Positions 1-10,055 of a stretch of 64,000 nucleotides of DNA are shown piece by piece. This DNA comes from Isoetes taiwanensis (Eukaryota; Streptophyta; Lycopodiopsida; Isoetales; Isoetaceae): contig JAJEKV010000074.1 in the NCBI GenBank assembly GCA_021234155.1, positions 1,853,700-1,917,699 on the forward strand, in the 5' to 3' direction. Numbering within the stretch: the first letter of the stretch is position 1; each line of letters starts with the position of its first letter. The notes beneath the pieces were generated by a model. It saw nothing but the letters and a program-made list of their open reading frames with translations, made no database searches and was not told the origin of the DNA. The position numbers were made by a program, and so were the translations under genes.

Positions 1-368
1 AGATCTCGATATTGCATTTAAAGCAATCATAGTTCAGATTCTTATTATAAAAAATAGAGCAACTTATCTTTGATCTCTGAATGGAGTCGTGATCGTGGAG
101 TTCTAGTGAAGCTCAGAATATCAGTAACGCGTTCAGACAGTGCTTCACCAGGTTTGAACATAGGCGCAGTAGATTGCCTGGGGTTTGATCATGGATACCC
201 TAATCCATTATCCGTCTCTGCTATAATCGAATCTGCTCTTCTACTCTTCTACTGCCTGGATGCTTTAATCTTGAATTTCCTGCTCTGCTCTAGATGAGGG
301 TCAGCCGCTCATGAATCTTCCCTTAAATCTTGTCGGCCTCTTCCCTAAATCCTCCCTGAATCCGCTCT
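1..368. other. no recognisable gene
   Basis: AT-rich sequence with short open frames only. I see no domain, RNA gene or clear repeat. It lies downstream of the truncated DUF789 gene and could hold diverged remains of its missing 3' half, but nothing supports that directly. Confidence 0.5.
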
Positions 369-1337
369 TCAATATATGGGATACCTGAAACCAAAAGAAA
401 AATAATATCTGGTTAAAATGTTTCAAAACTTCCAACCACAGGAGAAAAGATATGTTTCCAACCACTACAGCAATCAACCAGCCTTTATGGTGCATTTCAA
501 AATTACCATATTCTACTCGTATTCTTAAAAAGAGATGATACCATAATTCCAAAATATTTCCATACCATGCTATTGACATCCAACTTGTAGGCATTAGTTC
601 AAAGCTCCGAATAGTCCTCAGTTCAGGCCAAGTCCTGGCTAGATCTGATATCTGAACATAATCAAACAAACAATCAGAAACATAGCCTACCACATAGAAC
701 GTTCTACCAATGTGGTTAACACATGACTCACTTTAAATCGAGGAGTGGAACTCGACTGTAGGGTGCATATTCCTCAAAATATTGAAGAAGCAATTGTCCC
801 CTTTTTTCTTCCCTATTATCTTCACAGGGATCTATCCCACTGAGAGAGAGTCCACTTAGCCTTGAATTTATTTGTGTGTTACAACCACATATACTCTCCC
901 AGATAGTTCTACCGTGGCGATTATTGTGGTGATCCCTCCCATGATCCACAGCTCCATCACTCTCATTGTCACTACTTGCCTCACTACTAGTATCGGAACG
1001 AAAATCGCCATCACTTGCATCACTTTCATCTCCATATTTCCTTCATAATCGTCAGATCGGTTAGTGATATGAAAATCTTTCAAGACAAAGAGCATTAGAA
1101 CATCTCGACCTACCTGAAATTGAAGCGACTGCCAGAATGTGTATACAATTGGAGAGCAGACAAATATGGCACATAGTATTGTACTACAGTGTCCTCTCCA
1201 TTCAGAACAAGCGGCACTCTAGCACCATAAGTACTGCACTCATCGGAAGAATCCCAAAGGTCCCCAAGGGTGAAGTAGTTAACATATTCAGTGTCAGCAG
1301 GCCTGCATCTTTGTAAGGCTTTATCCCACATGCAAGT
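369..1337 (-). pseudogene. DUF789-family protein, truncated
   Basis: Four consecutive exon pieces can be read on the minus strand. Exon A (1337-1114) follows a CTGCAG acceptor and encodes [19 protein letters not shown] and [16 protein letters not shown], then ends at an AG/GTAGGT donor. Exon B (about 1049-732) encodes an acidic Ser/Asp-rich linker and GQLLLQYFEEYAPYSRVPL, ending at GTGAGT. Exon C (about 653-560) starts after TTATGTTCAG with ISDLARTWPELRTIRSFELM and reaches SIAW. Exon D starts at 384 with the expected YPIY but meets TGA at 371-369, where the family continues with a conserved RIP segment. These blocks and their order are those of plant DUF789 proteins, whose function is not established. 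The upstream exon with the amino terminus was not found. Correct splice sites imply a former gene rather than a processed copy; the sequence after YPIY is unrelated, so it was probably broken by a rearrangement near 370. Confidence 0.8.
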
Positions 1338-1365
1338 CTGCAGATAATGAAAAACACAAACATCT

Positions 1366-1389
1366 TAGATAGATAGATAGATAGATAGA
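1366..1389. repeat. (TAGA)n microsatellite
   Basis: Six tandem copies of the tetranucleotide TAGA/GATA just upstream of the first visible DUF789 exon, within what would be its intron or 5' flank. Confidence 0.9.
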
Positions 1390-1624
1390 GTTTTTAACGT
1401 CAGAGTAACATCCAGAAAGGAATAAAGGAAACTGATTTTTGTGTATATTTCAGAAACTGATTAATATTGGAAACATTTGTTCGTGTGGGCTCTGCCATAC
1501 CGATTCCCCTTCCGATCCTCCTTCACGATTTTCTTAGATAAAAAAGAAACCTCAGGCGGCTGCAATGTGCTCTGACTACTGACGCGTAACTTTCCCTGCT
1601 CTTTTTTGAGGCGATGAGCAGCCT

Positions 1625-2116
1625 GTGCCTCTGCTTCCTGATTATAAACGCTCCGTCACAAGCCAACTTGCGAGGCAGAGAAAGGAGACTCCATGGATAT
1701 TGCAGAGGAGACTGATGCAGACCATAAACAGGAAGCTAAGTAAGGGCGAAATAGAATCGCCAATATCTAGAACCACAGACCAAGTGCCTACATCTCACCT
1801 CAGGTTGGCTATGGCGTCAGAGTGCCGGAGCAGACCTCACGTCTTCTTGCTCAGAAACTCCATAGAAGCAGAAACTGATGTAGGAGCAGAAGCTCCACCT
1901 CACGTCTTCTTGCTCAGAAACTCCATAGAAGCAGAAACCGATGTAGAAGCAGAAGCTCCATAGAAACAGAAGCCGCGTAGCTGCTAGAGATCTGCCGAGT
2001 CGGAGCGTGCTTACTCTATCGGACGATGGGAACGTCACTCCATCGGCGCCCTTGGGTACTGGCGAAGAAAGCTCAGAGTCGGTGAAGAACGAACAACCGA
2101 GAGTAAACGATCCCAA
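1625..2116 (+). other. unrecognised open frame with a 63-bp tandem repeat
   Basis: A 112-codon frame (1625-1963) ends in two copies of a 63-bp unit (1835-1897 and 1898-1960), so the peptide repeats PHVFLLRNSIEAETDV twice. The two copies differ at only a few bases, so the duplication looks recent. The opposite strand is also open across it, which is what a 63-bp (21-codon) unit without stops would give. I do not recognise a protein family, and the flanking sequence to 2290 shows nothing else. Confidence 0.35.
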
Positions 2117-2297
2117 TAAACGGACGGCCCAGATCAGTACCCCGGTGACACGAATATTCCAAAGAATTTTTCTATAGGATTTATATATGTTTAGAAAATG
2201 TCACGTAGAGACCCTTAGGTCTATGTGACAGCCAATACAATGGAACTGTATATGAATAAAGTACCTCAAAAGTTTTGAATAAACAGCCATTAAAATA

Positions 2298-3003
2298 TTA
2301 GTCAAACTCCCCAATTGCTTCCAAAATGCTCATATTATGATATAATTCCATAGTGTCTTCCCTCTCTTTAATGATCGCTTGTATGTACCTGGCCAAAGCG
2401 GGCGGTGGCATGCACAATAGCTCTGCAAGTGTGATGTTCCCAACACCAAATCTATCCCGGATATGCTCATATGCCGGGCATTCCAAGAAAGCATGTTGTT
2501 CCGTCTCCACTTGTGGCAAAGAAATACAACACGGACATAATCGGCTCTCCCTTGGAATTCCTTTCCATCTTCCGACCTCAATCTCAAGGTGGTAAGAACT
2601 GAGCCGAAGTTTGGATATTTGTTTCCTCAAATTTCTGCTAATCTTTGAGTGCATGTATCCTTGCACCTCATAAGCCTCCAACTTGTTTATTTCATTTTTA
2701 TAGAACTATTTTTTCACATCAGTACTTGACCTAATCCTCCACAACTCTTCCAAGACTTGTTTTTGTACCAAATCACTTACTTCGGAAGGTGTGCCTGGCC
2801 AATTATGTGATGATATACCCCATCGAGCAGCCCACTAAAGTACCTGGTGATACCACCCCTTTTGTGATGTTTCTTTCAACGCAAGTAAGGGAAACCGCTC
2901 TGCTTCAAATTCCTTCGTCCTGTTCACATAATTTATTGTCCATATAAGTGCCTCTGCTTCAAAAGGGAGCATATCTACTTCAGCTAGCATCATAGAATAC
3001 GGT
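2298..3003 (-). mobile_element. non-LTR (LINE-type) retrotransposon, 3' coding end
   Basis: One minus-strand reading frame runs from about 3003 to 2298 with two in-frame TAG stops (near 2838 and 2703). It encodes LRLSSYHLEIEVGRWKGIP followed by a cysteine/histidine array (LCPCC, then ETEQHAFLECPAYEHIRDRF). That combination is characteristic of the carboxy end of LINE ORF2 proteins after the reverse transcriptase. The polymerase domain is missing, and the frame stops abruptly at 3003 where a gypsy integrase on the other strand begins. This is a decayed fragment; no poly-A tail or target duplication was identified. Confidence 0.75.
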
Positions 3004-3004
3004 G

Positions 3005-3602
3005 TTTGGATTTTTACTCCAGTTAAGCATATGAAGAGGAGTGCATATTACCCGCAAGGGAATGGTCAAGCAGAGTCTATTCTTAAAAAAACGATCAATG
3101 CATCTAAGAGGAATTGGCATTTGATGTTGTCCAATGCACTTTGGGCATATAGGACTACTGTTAAGGCTGCTACTGGATTCACTCCGTATGAATTGGTTTA
3201 TGGAATAGAAGCTATACTACCTATAGATATGATTGTGCCTACCCTTAAGGTAGCATGCAACCTTGAGGTCATAAGGATGCTATCAAAGAAAGACTAATAC
3301 AAGTTCTCAAACTGGGAGATATGCAGCAGGCTGAACAATCAAATTGGCATAGGAAGGCTAAGGATATATAGCAGCACAAGAAAGAAAGCAAAGATTTCAT
3401 GGTAAATTTAAGATTGGAGACTTGGTCTTAAAATGGAACACGAGGAAGGAGAAGGTCGCTGCCAAGTTCGAGCATCTCTGGGAAGGCCCATTTATCATTA
3501 CATGAATTGCTAGAACACACTCTTATACGCTGCAAACTATGGATATGGTGGAGCTACCCAATCCCCAAAATTTCTTGCATTTAAAGAAGTATTGGCCATA
3601 GT
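3005..3602 (+). mobile_element. Ty3/gypsy integrase fragment
   Basis: The frame starts with KHMKRSAYYPQGNGQAES, the end of a gypsy integrase catalytic core including its last acidic residue, and continues through WAYRTTVKAATGFTPYELVYG. After a stop at 3297 a shifted frame continues with FKIGDLVLKWNTRKEKVAAK, FEHLWEGPFII and finally HLKKYWP before a TAG at about 3602. The YYPQGNGQAES variant and the lack of a chromodomain suggest the Athila/Tat side of Ty3/gypsy. At least two disabling changes are present. The upstream part is cut at the junction with the LINE fragment. Confidence 0.85.
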
Positions 3603-4382
3603 AGGTCGAAGAGGTAAGTAAGTAGGAGTTGTTTTTACGTCAAGTTGTTTTTGAATTGGTAGGAGTTGTTTATATCACATTGTTGCTTTTGCATTGGGGT
3701 TCTATAGGTTAGGTTGCATTAGATTTAGTCTCTAACTGAAGTTAGTAATGTCTCGACAGTTATAGATTTCATATTGAAGTAGCATAACGTCTTAAAGAAG
3801 CAAGGCTGGATCAAATATGATCTGAAAGAAATATTTTTAGGGCAAGTGTAATGATTGTAATTCCTAAAGCCTTATTGCATGCATGTTGTTAATGGCAACA
3901 AAAAGACTCTTGGGGCATTTACCATTAGAAAAGGATGCATATATTGTAACCAGATTGTGCTAACAAGATTTGAGTGCAGAGGATTGCTTACAACAGGTTC
4001 TATCATGATGATGAGCACCACCTCTTAACGGACATGACAATCCCACTTACAAGAGGAAACGACTAGTGATTCTCAGGCCAGGCAGGTTCACTTGGCATTC
4101 ATCTCACTTATAGAACCTTCCATCTGTTAAGCATATTTTCCACCTCCCCATTTACAGGTCCAATTGCATACCATCCATATTTCTATAATGGTATGATGAT
4201 CCACCTAGGTAGATGCTTTCTATTAACAAATCTAGAGTCCATGCAGGTTCATCCGTATTACATCCAACTTCATACTCATATCATCTATTCATATCCATCC
4301 ACGTCATTTTCCATCTGCAGGCATAATTGGCATGGCACTGGTTTCATAAATCATGTCAACTTCAACGCTTCAAGGACATCAT
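3603..4382. other. no recognisable gene
   Basis: Mixed-composition sequence following the gypsy fragment. It may include remnants of that element's 3' untranslated region, but no LTR end, tract or coding domain is visible. Short frames only. Confidence 0.4.
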
Positions 4383-5953
4383 CTTGAGACAAGTGTTTTT
4401 TTTTTTTTTTGAAGAATATAAGAATATATTAAACCACTAGAATGAGATCAAGTACAATGATAAGTGTGGTGCTAAGAAATGAAGCGCCCATCATGATCCA
4501 CAATCTGTAGGAATGTCGACCAAATTTTCCGCTTAACTGTGCCAGACAAGCTGGAGACTTGGTAAGCCTGCCACAACTTATGCCTCAAGATCGGAACCAA
4601 CCGAAAAGGGCTAAGCACTGCATTTTGAAAGACCTTCGCTCTCCTTCTTTTCCAAATCAGCCACAAAAGCCAAGCTCTGCATAAATGAAACGCCTGCCGC
4701 TTGGCCACTGCCCACCTTCTAGGAAGGACTCTTAAGAGAATCTTCTGACTGCATAGTGAAGTCCCAAAGAGGGCTCTCACCCAGGACCAAGCTGCCCCTA
4801 CCTCTGTGCATAGCACAAAGCAGTGCTCAATGGTCTCACGTCGCCTCCCACATAAAGGGCATGTTTCCGCTACATGAGGCTTAAACCTGTGGACTCGGAC
4901 ATTCACCCTGAGGCTACGGTGCAAGATCTGCCACAAAAGGGTATGGATTTTAGGAGGAGGCAATGTATTCCACGCCCATTTCCACATGGCGCGCCAACTT
5001 ACTCCCTGGAAGCTTAAGCGACCACTTATCTGAAGGCGGCAACGTGTCCTGAAGCGCTAGGAGCCCATAAGCCAATGCTACAAACTGAGAGGCATCAAGT
5101 CCACTATGCGACTTCCAAACGCAATTGACTTGAGAAGACAACTGCAATGGAATAGCATTGGCAATTCTGGCCCAAGTCCGTATGTCCCACCGTCGAAGGC
5201 CAAATCTCTCCCTAAAAAACTCCCACAGCGCCAGATGGCCCTCCCAATACCAGTCACGGATGGATGTTACCCCTGCAGCAATCCATCGATGCTGAGTACT
5301 TGGGTGTAGGGAAGAGGCCAAGGGAGATGCAGAGTCCAAGGGTACCCAGAGAAAGGGCGATGAGGCTACCATACACCTGCTAGGATCCAATGAAAAGAGA
5401 ACCTTGACCACCTTCCAGGCCTTCAGGAGACCCTTAAGAAAAGGCGAAGCATGAGGGAATGGCCGCAAATCCTCAAACAGAGCCCACGGCAACTGAGCCG
5501 GAATAGCTGGCTTCCTAAACACAATAGAGTGACGAAGCGACTGTGCCAACAGAGCCAAACCTGGGGATTGTTGCTCCTGCAACAACTGCCAGATGAATTT
5601 CGACACCAGAACCTTCGTGTGCAACGACACATCAAGCATACCCAAGCCCCCTGCCTGTCTGGGCTGCACACACTTCCACCATGCGACCTTCACTGTAGCC
5701 CCCTCCTCATTCCCTCCCCAAACAAAATTGCGAATGGTGTCATCCAACTCCTTAACCACACTTTCTGGCGCAAGTATGCAGGAGGCTGCGTAAGCATGAG
5801 TGCTACAGAGCACTGACTTGGCTACCAGAATCCTACCAGCCATGGTGAGTTTACTTCCCCTCCACCAATTCAAATGCTGCTTAAGATTCTGTAATGTCTC
5901 CGCCCAAATTGCCCTAGCATTAATGTCCAAGCCAACACCTTGAGACAAGTGTT
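4383..5953 (-). mobile_element. 5'-truncated L1-type LINE with target duplication
   Basis: The element occupies 4398-5938 on the minus strand, with a poly-T run at 4397-4410 (its poly-A tail) at the low-coordinate end. The 15-bp sequence cttgagacaagtgtt flanks it at 4383-4397 and 5939-5953, a typical target-site duplication of a non-LTR retrotransposon. The sequence outside the repeats then reads on continuously. Only the carboxy third of ORF2 is present, as expected for 5' truncation by incomplete reverse transcription. Confidence 0.93.
4472..5948 (-). pseudogene. LINE ORF2 carboxy-terminal part (zf-RVT)
   Basis: A 332-codon frame (5948-4950) begins inside the region after the reverse-transcriptase core (LNWWRGSKLTMAGRILVAKS, then ELDDTIRNFVWGG and GGLGMLDVSLHTKVLVSKF), as in plant L1 elements. 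Near 4975 one frameshift moves the reading to a 171-codon frame (4987-4472). This frame holds the zf-RVT domain: WAWNTLPPPKIHTLLWQILH, then CPLCGRRRETIEHCFVLC, then the hydrophobic LCRAWLLWLIWKRRRAKVF. Polymerase motifs and endonuclease are absent because of 5' truncation. Apart from the one shift it is well preserved, so the insertion is comparatively young. Confidence 0.92.
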
Positions 5954-6418
5954 AATCAATCCAAACACACTTATGTGCTCCGAATAAAAGTTGCAGATTC
6001 CCAACACTTGCAAGTGACTATGTAACTTCAAGCTTCAACTTATTTCTTCATCTGGTGTTCAAGGGAGCAAATGCCCATTTCCCACTTCCAGATTTTGATA
6101 AGATCATATGAGACATCTTTAGGGGACTTCTACACCAAAGCAGATTTTCAAGATTGCAGCAGATTTTGCAATCAAACGTTTTAATTTAAAGGCACACAAT
6201 TGACTTATATTCTTGAGACAGGGCAAGTTACTTTATGTCCATTCAGTGCAATTATTTTTCACAATCATGTGCAATAGTAGCTATGAGATGAGATGAGGAA
6301 GACAACCAGGTGGCTGAGGGACCAGCCTTTTCTTTTTTGGGGCATAAATATTGCCATTGGCAACATTATTATGATTTGCATGCAGTAATGATTAATAAAA
6401 ATGCAGGAGATGGATATA
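5954..6418. other. no recognisable gene
   Basis: AT-rich spacer between the LINE target duplication and the fold-back element. Nothing recognised. Confidence 0.5.
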
Positions 6419-6971
6419 CATTAGGGTTTTTTTGAGATTGAAAAAGGGCCTTCAAAACATACCAACTAAGCCAAATGAAGATAAATGAACTACCAATCAG
6501 AAATCAGAGCCTGACGGGTCCAGTCAGCAAAATTGTTATAACTAACTCACTGGATCACATTTTCTAGCATAACTATTAATAGAAAAATCCAAATGAGCTC
6601 TTGTTTAGTGCACTAAATAGATCTCGTTGAGATCTTTCCAACCTTAGGTGCTTTGCACATATTTTAACCACTTATGATTGTCAAAACTCCAAAAAACATG
6701 GTTTTACCGTTTTTACTATCTTACGGGGCTAAAAGATATGCAAACCAACCAAGATTGGAAAGATCTCAATGAGATCTATCAATTGCACCAAACAAAAGCT
6801 CATTTGGACTTTTCTATCAACACTTATGCTAGAAAATGTGATCCAGTGAGTTAGTTATAACTGTTTCGGTGACTGGACTGGATTACTAGTTCTGTTTTCT
6901 GATTGGTAGTTCATATAGCTTAGTCAGCAATTCTTAGAAGGCCCTTTTATGATCTCAAAAAATCCCTAATG
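6419..6971. mobile_element. fold-back / long-inverted-repeat element (MITE-like)
   Basis: The first roughly 240 bases (from CATTAGGG at 6419) and the last roughly 230 bases (ending CCCTAATG at 6971) are imperfect reverse complements. Matching landmarks include GGCCTTC/GAAGGCC, the ACCAATCAGAAA region, AACTCACTGGATCACATTTTC with its complement, and the internal GAGATCTTTCCAA pair. A short central loop near 6660-6740 is unpaired. There is no open frame of note, so it would be non-autonomous. No convincing target duplication was found, so the superfamily is unassigned. Confidence 0.8.
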
Positions 6972-7602
6972 AAACATGCGTATTCCTGACTGTGAAGTTG
7001 CAGGAGGAATGGAACAAAACATCCTGTCAAGTACATATATGTCCAAGCAATTATGAAGTTGCAGAGAAGTTGCAGAGACTGAGATATTAATCTTTTGTGA
7101 GAAGCAGTAAGAAAAAACGGTTACATTACCAGAAGTAGAACACGTAAGTGTGTTGAATTTCAATGATTTCTATTTCTCTTATTATGTTGGGATCTGTGTC
7201 TAAATTATCTATTCTCCATTTGCTCATTATTCACATTTTTATCCTTAATACACATTCAGTCATTCAACATGCTATTTTCCTATACTCTCATTATCTTTCC
7301 TTCAGCACATGTTTAGTTGGCATCCTTCAATTTACCTTGTTTCCTTGTGCTAATTTTCCTGACTATGATGAACACATCCCAAATTTATTGTGCTCCACAT
7401 GACAATGGCATACCCAATTGTTCTATATGGCTATCACTGGAATATGGGCACACAAAGAAAAGGGTTCTAATTTCCCTGACTACTACTGATGAATCCATCC
7501 ACATGTGGCAATGGCATACCAATTGTTCTAGATATTGTTCTATATGGCTATCATTTGAAAAATGGGCACACAAGGAAAAGGATATAAGGTTTATAGCCAC
7601 AG

Positions 7603-7641
<39 letters not shown>

Positions 7642-8405
7642 TGTTTTTTTTCTACGGTTCACAAATCTTGCCCTAAATTCACCACTTTTGCATCTGCATC
7701 CACCTTGAATCATGCATATCTGTATCACCCATCTATCGCTTGCCTCACCGCTTTTCGTAATCTATCCCCTTGGCAAAGATTCCAATCTAATAGGAGAAAT
7801 AGAAGGAAGGGAAGAATGACAAAAGGGAGGCAGAAGAAGGAAAATAGGTCGGCTTCTTACAGGTCAGATCATTGAATCAAATTTAACAAGGTTTAAAATG
7901 AAACGCACTTATTTAAGAAGTGCGTTTGAAAGATTCCTTTGAATATTCTGGAAAATTCAAAAAAGAGATGAAATAGGGAGCAGGAAAGATTGTTGCACAC
8001 TTGGTGTTTAGAATACCACATAAAAAGTAACACTTTTATAGCTATGTGATTAAAAGAAAAATAAAGAAAAGAAAAAAAGACAGTTTTAAGGTAGTTAACT
8101 CTAACATTGGAGAACCAACAAATTAATTTTATTAAAAAAGAAGCAAACATAGAGTGTCCTTTTGCATCATAATTTGTAAAGGCCTTTTTACGAAAATTTT
8201 ACGAAAACAGAAGAATAAAGTATGTAGAAAATAAATGGTAGTTGCTCTAATTAAACATTGCTGGAGACAAAATAATGGATTCCATTTCAAAATTCGTCTT
8301 GAATTTATAATACAATACATGTTATACAAAGGTCATAAAATATATAGAGAGATCCTCGTATAAATCTATACTGACATTTTAAAATTGAAACCTATCGGTA
8401 TAAAT
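6972..8405. other. no recognisable gene
   Basis: AT-rich DNA with short frames. It includes a near-duplicated phrase around CACATG(A/T)(G)GCAATGGCATACC with TTCTATATGGCTATCA (about 7400-7450 and 7500-7560). The remainder shows no domain or RNA gene. Confidence 0.45.
7602..7641. repeat. (CA)n(GA)n compound microsatellite
   Basis: About nine CA units followed directly by about eleven GA units. Confidence 0.95.
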
Positions 8406-9017
8406 TTATACGGGGGGAGGTTCTTCCCAGTCCACAGGGCTCTCATCTCCCTTTGGGTCTGTTTCTTGAGATACCACAAAGCCAGAGACACCTGCTTCTA
8501 ATTCTAAAGGTACTGGAACAGGCTGCTTGGCGGGCTCTAGCTCAACTGGTTCGAGATCTACGAACTCCACCTCCTCATCTTTTCTTCCTGTTATTGGAGG
8601 CTGGATTTCAGTGTAGGTGCCTTTGACGTCCCCAGCACCTTTTTTTGCTCCCAATTCCTCATTCTCATCAGGAAAGGACTCACATGAACTTATTCTAATC
8701 CTGATGAAACTGATTTTGTCCGTGTCTATGTCAACTGACACCACTTTACACCCCTGCTTAAGGACGCATATAGCTGTGGTGCCAGTTCTGGAAAAAGCAT
8801 CCAGAACCCACTCCCCTGGGCGTGAAAACCACTGTATTAGGTTATTAATGAGCCTTTGGGGTTTCTGGTAGTGGGATACCACAGCGCCTTGCCTCTGTGG
8901 GTCTCTCAGTTTCTGTAAGACAACAGGGAATTGAAATGCATTGCATGGTGGAGACTTTTCATTCTGAGTGTTAAAAGTGCACCATGGACTTTTTGTTATC
9001 AGTGATGTAGTAGCCTA
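8406..9017 (-). pseudogene. DNA methylase (N4/N6 type)-like fragment
   Basis: The minus-strand frame is open from about 9017 to 8406. It contains HYQKPQRLINNLIQWF followed by RPGEWVLDAFSRTGTTAICV and VVSVDID. This is the order seen in beta-class N4/N6 DNA methyltransferases: motif X with the H..QKP signature, then the AdoMet-binding motif I (family form DPFxGxGTT, here DAFSRTGTT with the first glycine replaced), then an acidic motif II. Upstream, a second frame (HFHIGYYITDNKKSMVHF) looks coding and joins by a frameshift near 8970; the catalytic PPY-type motif was not found. The carboxy tail is acidic and proline-rich (EEVEFVDLEPVELEPA). I infer a truncated relic, possibly carried by a transposable element. 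Assignment rests on motifs only. Confidence 0.55.
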
Positions 9018-9087
9018 TGTGGAAGTGTTCGAAGCAGCTGACTAACCGTGGACCCCCACCATGACCTTTGACGTTAGTCTTCAACCT

Positions 9088-9625
9088 GGATAGACAATGG
9101 TCCTAAGCCATTGATGTACAAGAGGAGTAGAATCACAAAAAAAGGTAGAAAAATATCTCCCTCCTCAAGCATGTCAAGGTATTAGGGGTGTTGTTTAGAG
9201 GACTCTTCAAAAAGGTTTTGTTCTTCTTTTATGGAGGTTCGAGTCTCTGTATTGATAGAATTAGCAACTATTGCAAGTCATAGGGTATTTAATTACAAAT
9301 ATAGCGCGACCAATCATTTCTAAGTGTATTCGCATCAGGCGCACGCTGGACATATGGGAGCCATAGAATGGGCGAATCTGACGACCGCATGGGGTGTTGG
9401 GCACGACGAGTGCAAAATAAACATAAAACTAGTTGGAGTTTCCAAGGGGGGAAATGAATACGGTAGGATAGATAATGGTCCTATGCCATTGATGTACAAG
9501 ACGAGCAGGATCACAAATAAAAGGTAGGAAAATATCTCCCTTTTGAAGCATGTCAAGGTATTAGGGGTGTTGTTTAGATGACTCTTCAAAAAGTTTTTGT
9601 TCTTCTTTTATGGAGGTTCGAGTCT
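9088..9625 (+). repeat. pair of 160-bp direct repeats
   Basis: The segments 9088-9246 and 9466-9625 match closely: both contain ATGGTCCTA, GCCATTGATGTACAAGA, CATGTCAAGGTATTAGGGGT and TTATGGAGGTTCGAGTCT in the same order. A 219-bp different sequence lies between them. They could be LTR-like ends of a very small element or a local duplication; neither TG...CA ends nor a target duplication is evident. Confidence 0.75.
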
Positions 9626-10055
9626 TTTGCCCAGAGACCATTAGAATAATTCTAACATGCCTCTAACCCCTAACATCTAACCCCTAATGCCTAATCTCTT
9701 GGCAATAAGTCTATGACCTTATCAACATGCCAAGAGCACTATGATGATGCTTACTCATATTTATTCTTTATAGTCTAATGGTCAAAAAAGGGATTTGAAT
9801 CCTTGCATTCTTGGCCCATAACCAAGTATACTTACCATTTAAACTAATATAATGGTAATGTAATCTCTTATGCGCGCTAATCTATTAAACACAACATATT
9901 GCTCTCTTTTAAAATTGAAAAAAGGATTCGAATGTTCAATGTGATCAATTATCCTTGTGACACGAGAATGTCTTGAAGGCGAGGGGCGCCATAAGAGTCG
10001 AGCGCCAACACCTGCGCCAACTGTTCACCTGTCTACGGCTAGAGGAATTCCCCCA
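9626..10055. other. no recognisable gene; degenerate CTAACCCCTAA phrases
   Basis: Around 9650-9700 short phrases such as CTAACCCCTAACATCTAA repeat irregularly. The rest has no supported feature. Confidence 0.4.

Noticed and set aside
9780-9850. Minus-strand phrase with GGATTCAAATCCC reminiscent of a T-arm
   Set aside because: The upstream anticodon and D-arm regions do not pair; isolated resemblance only.
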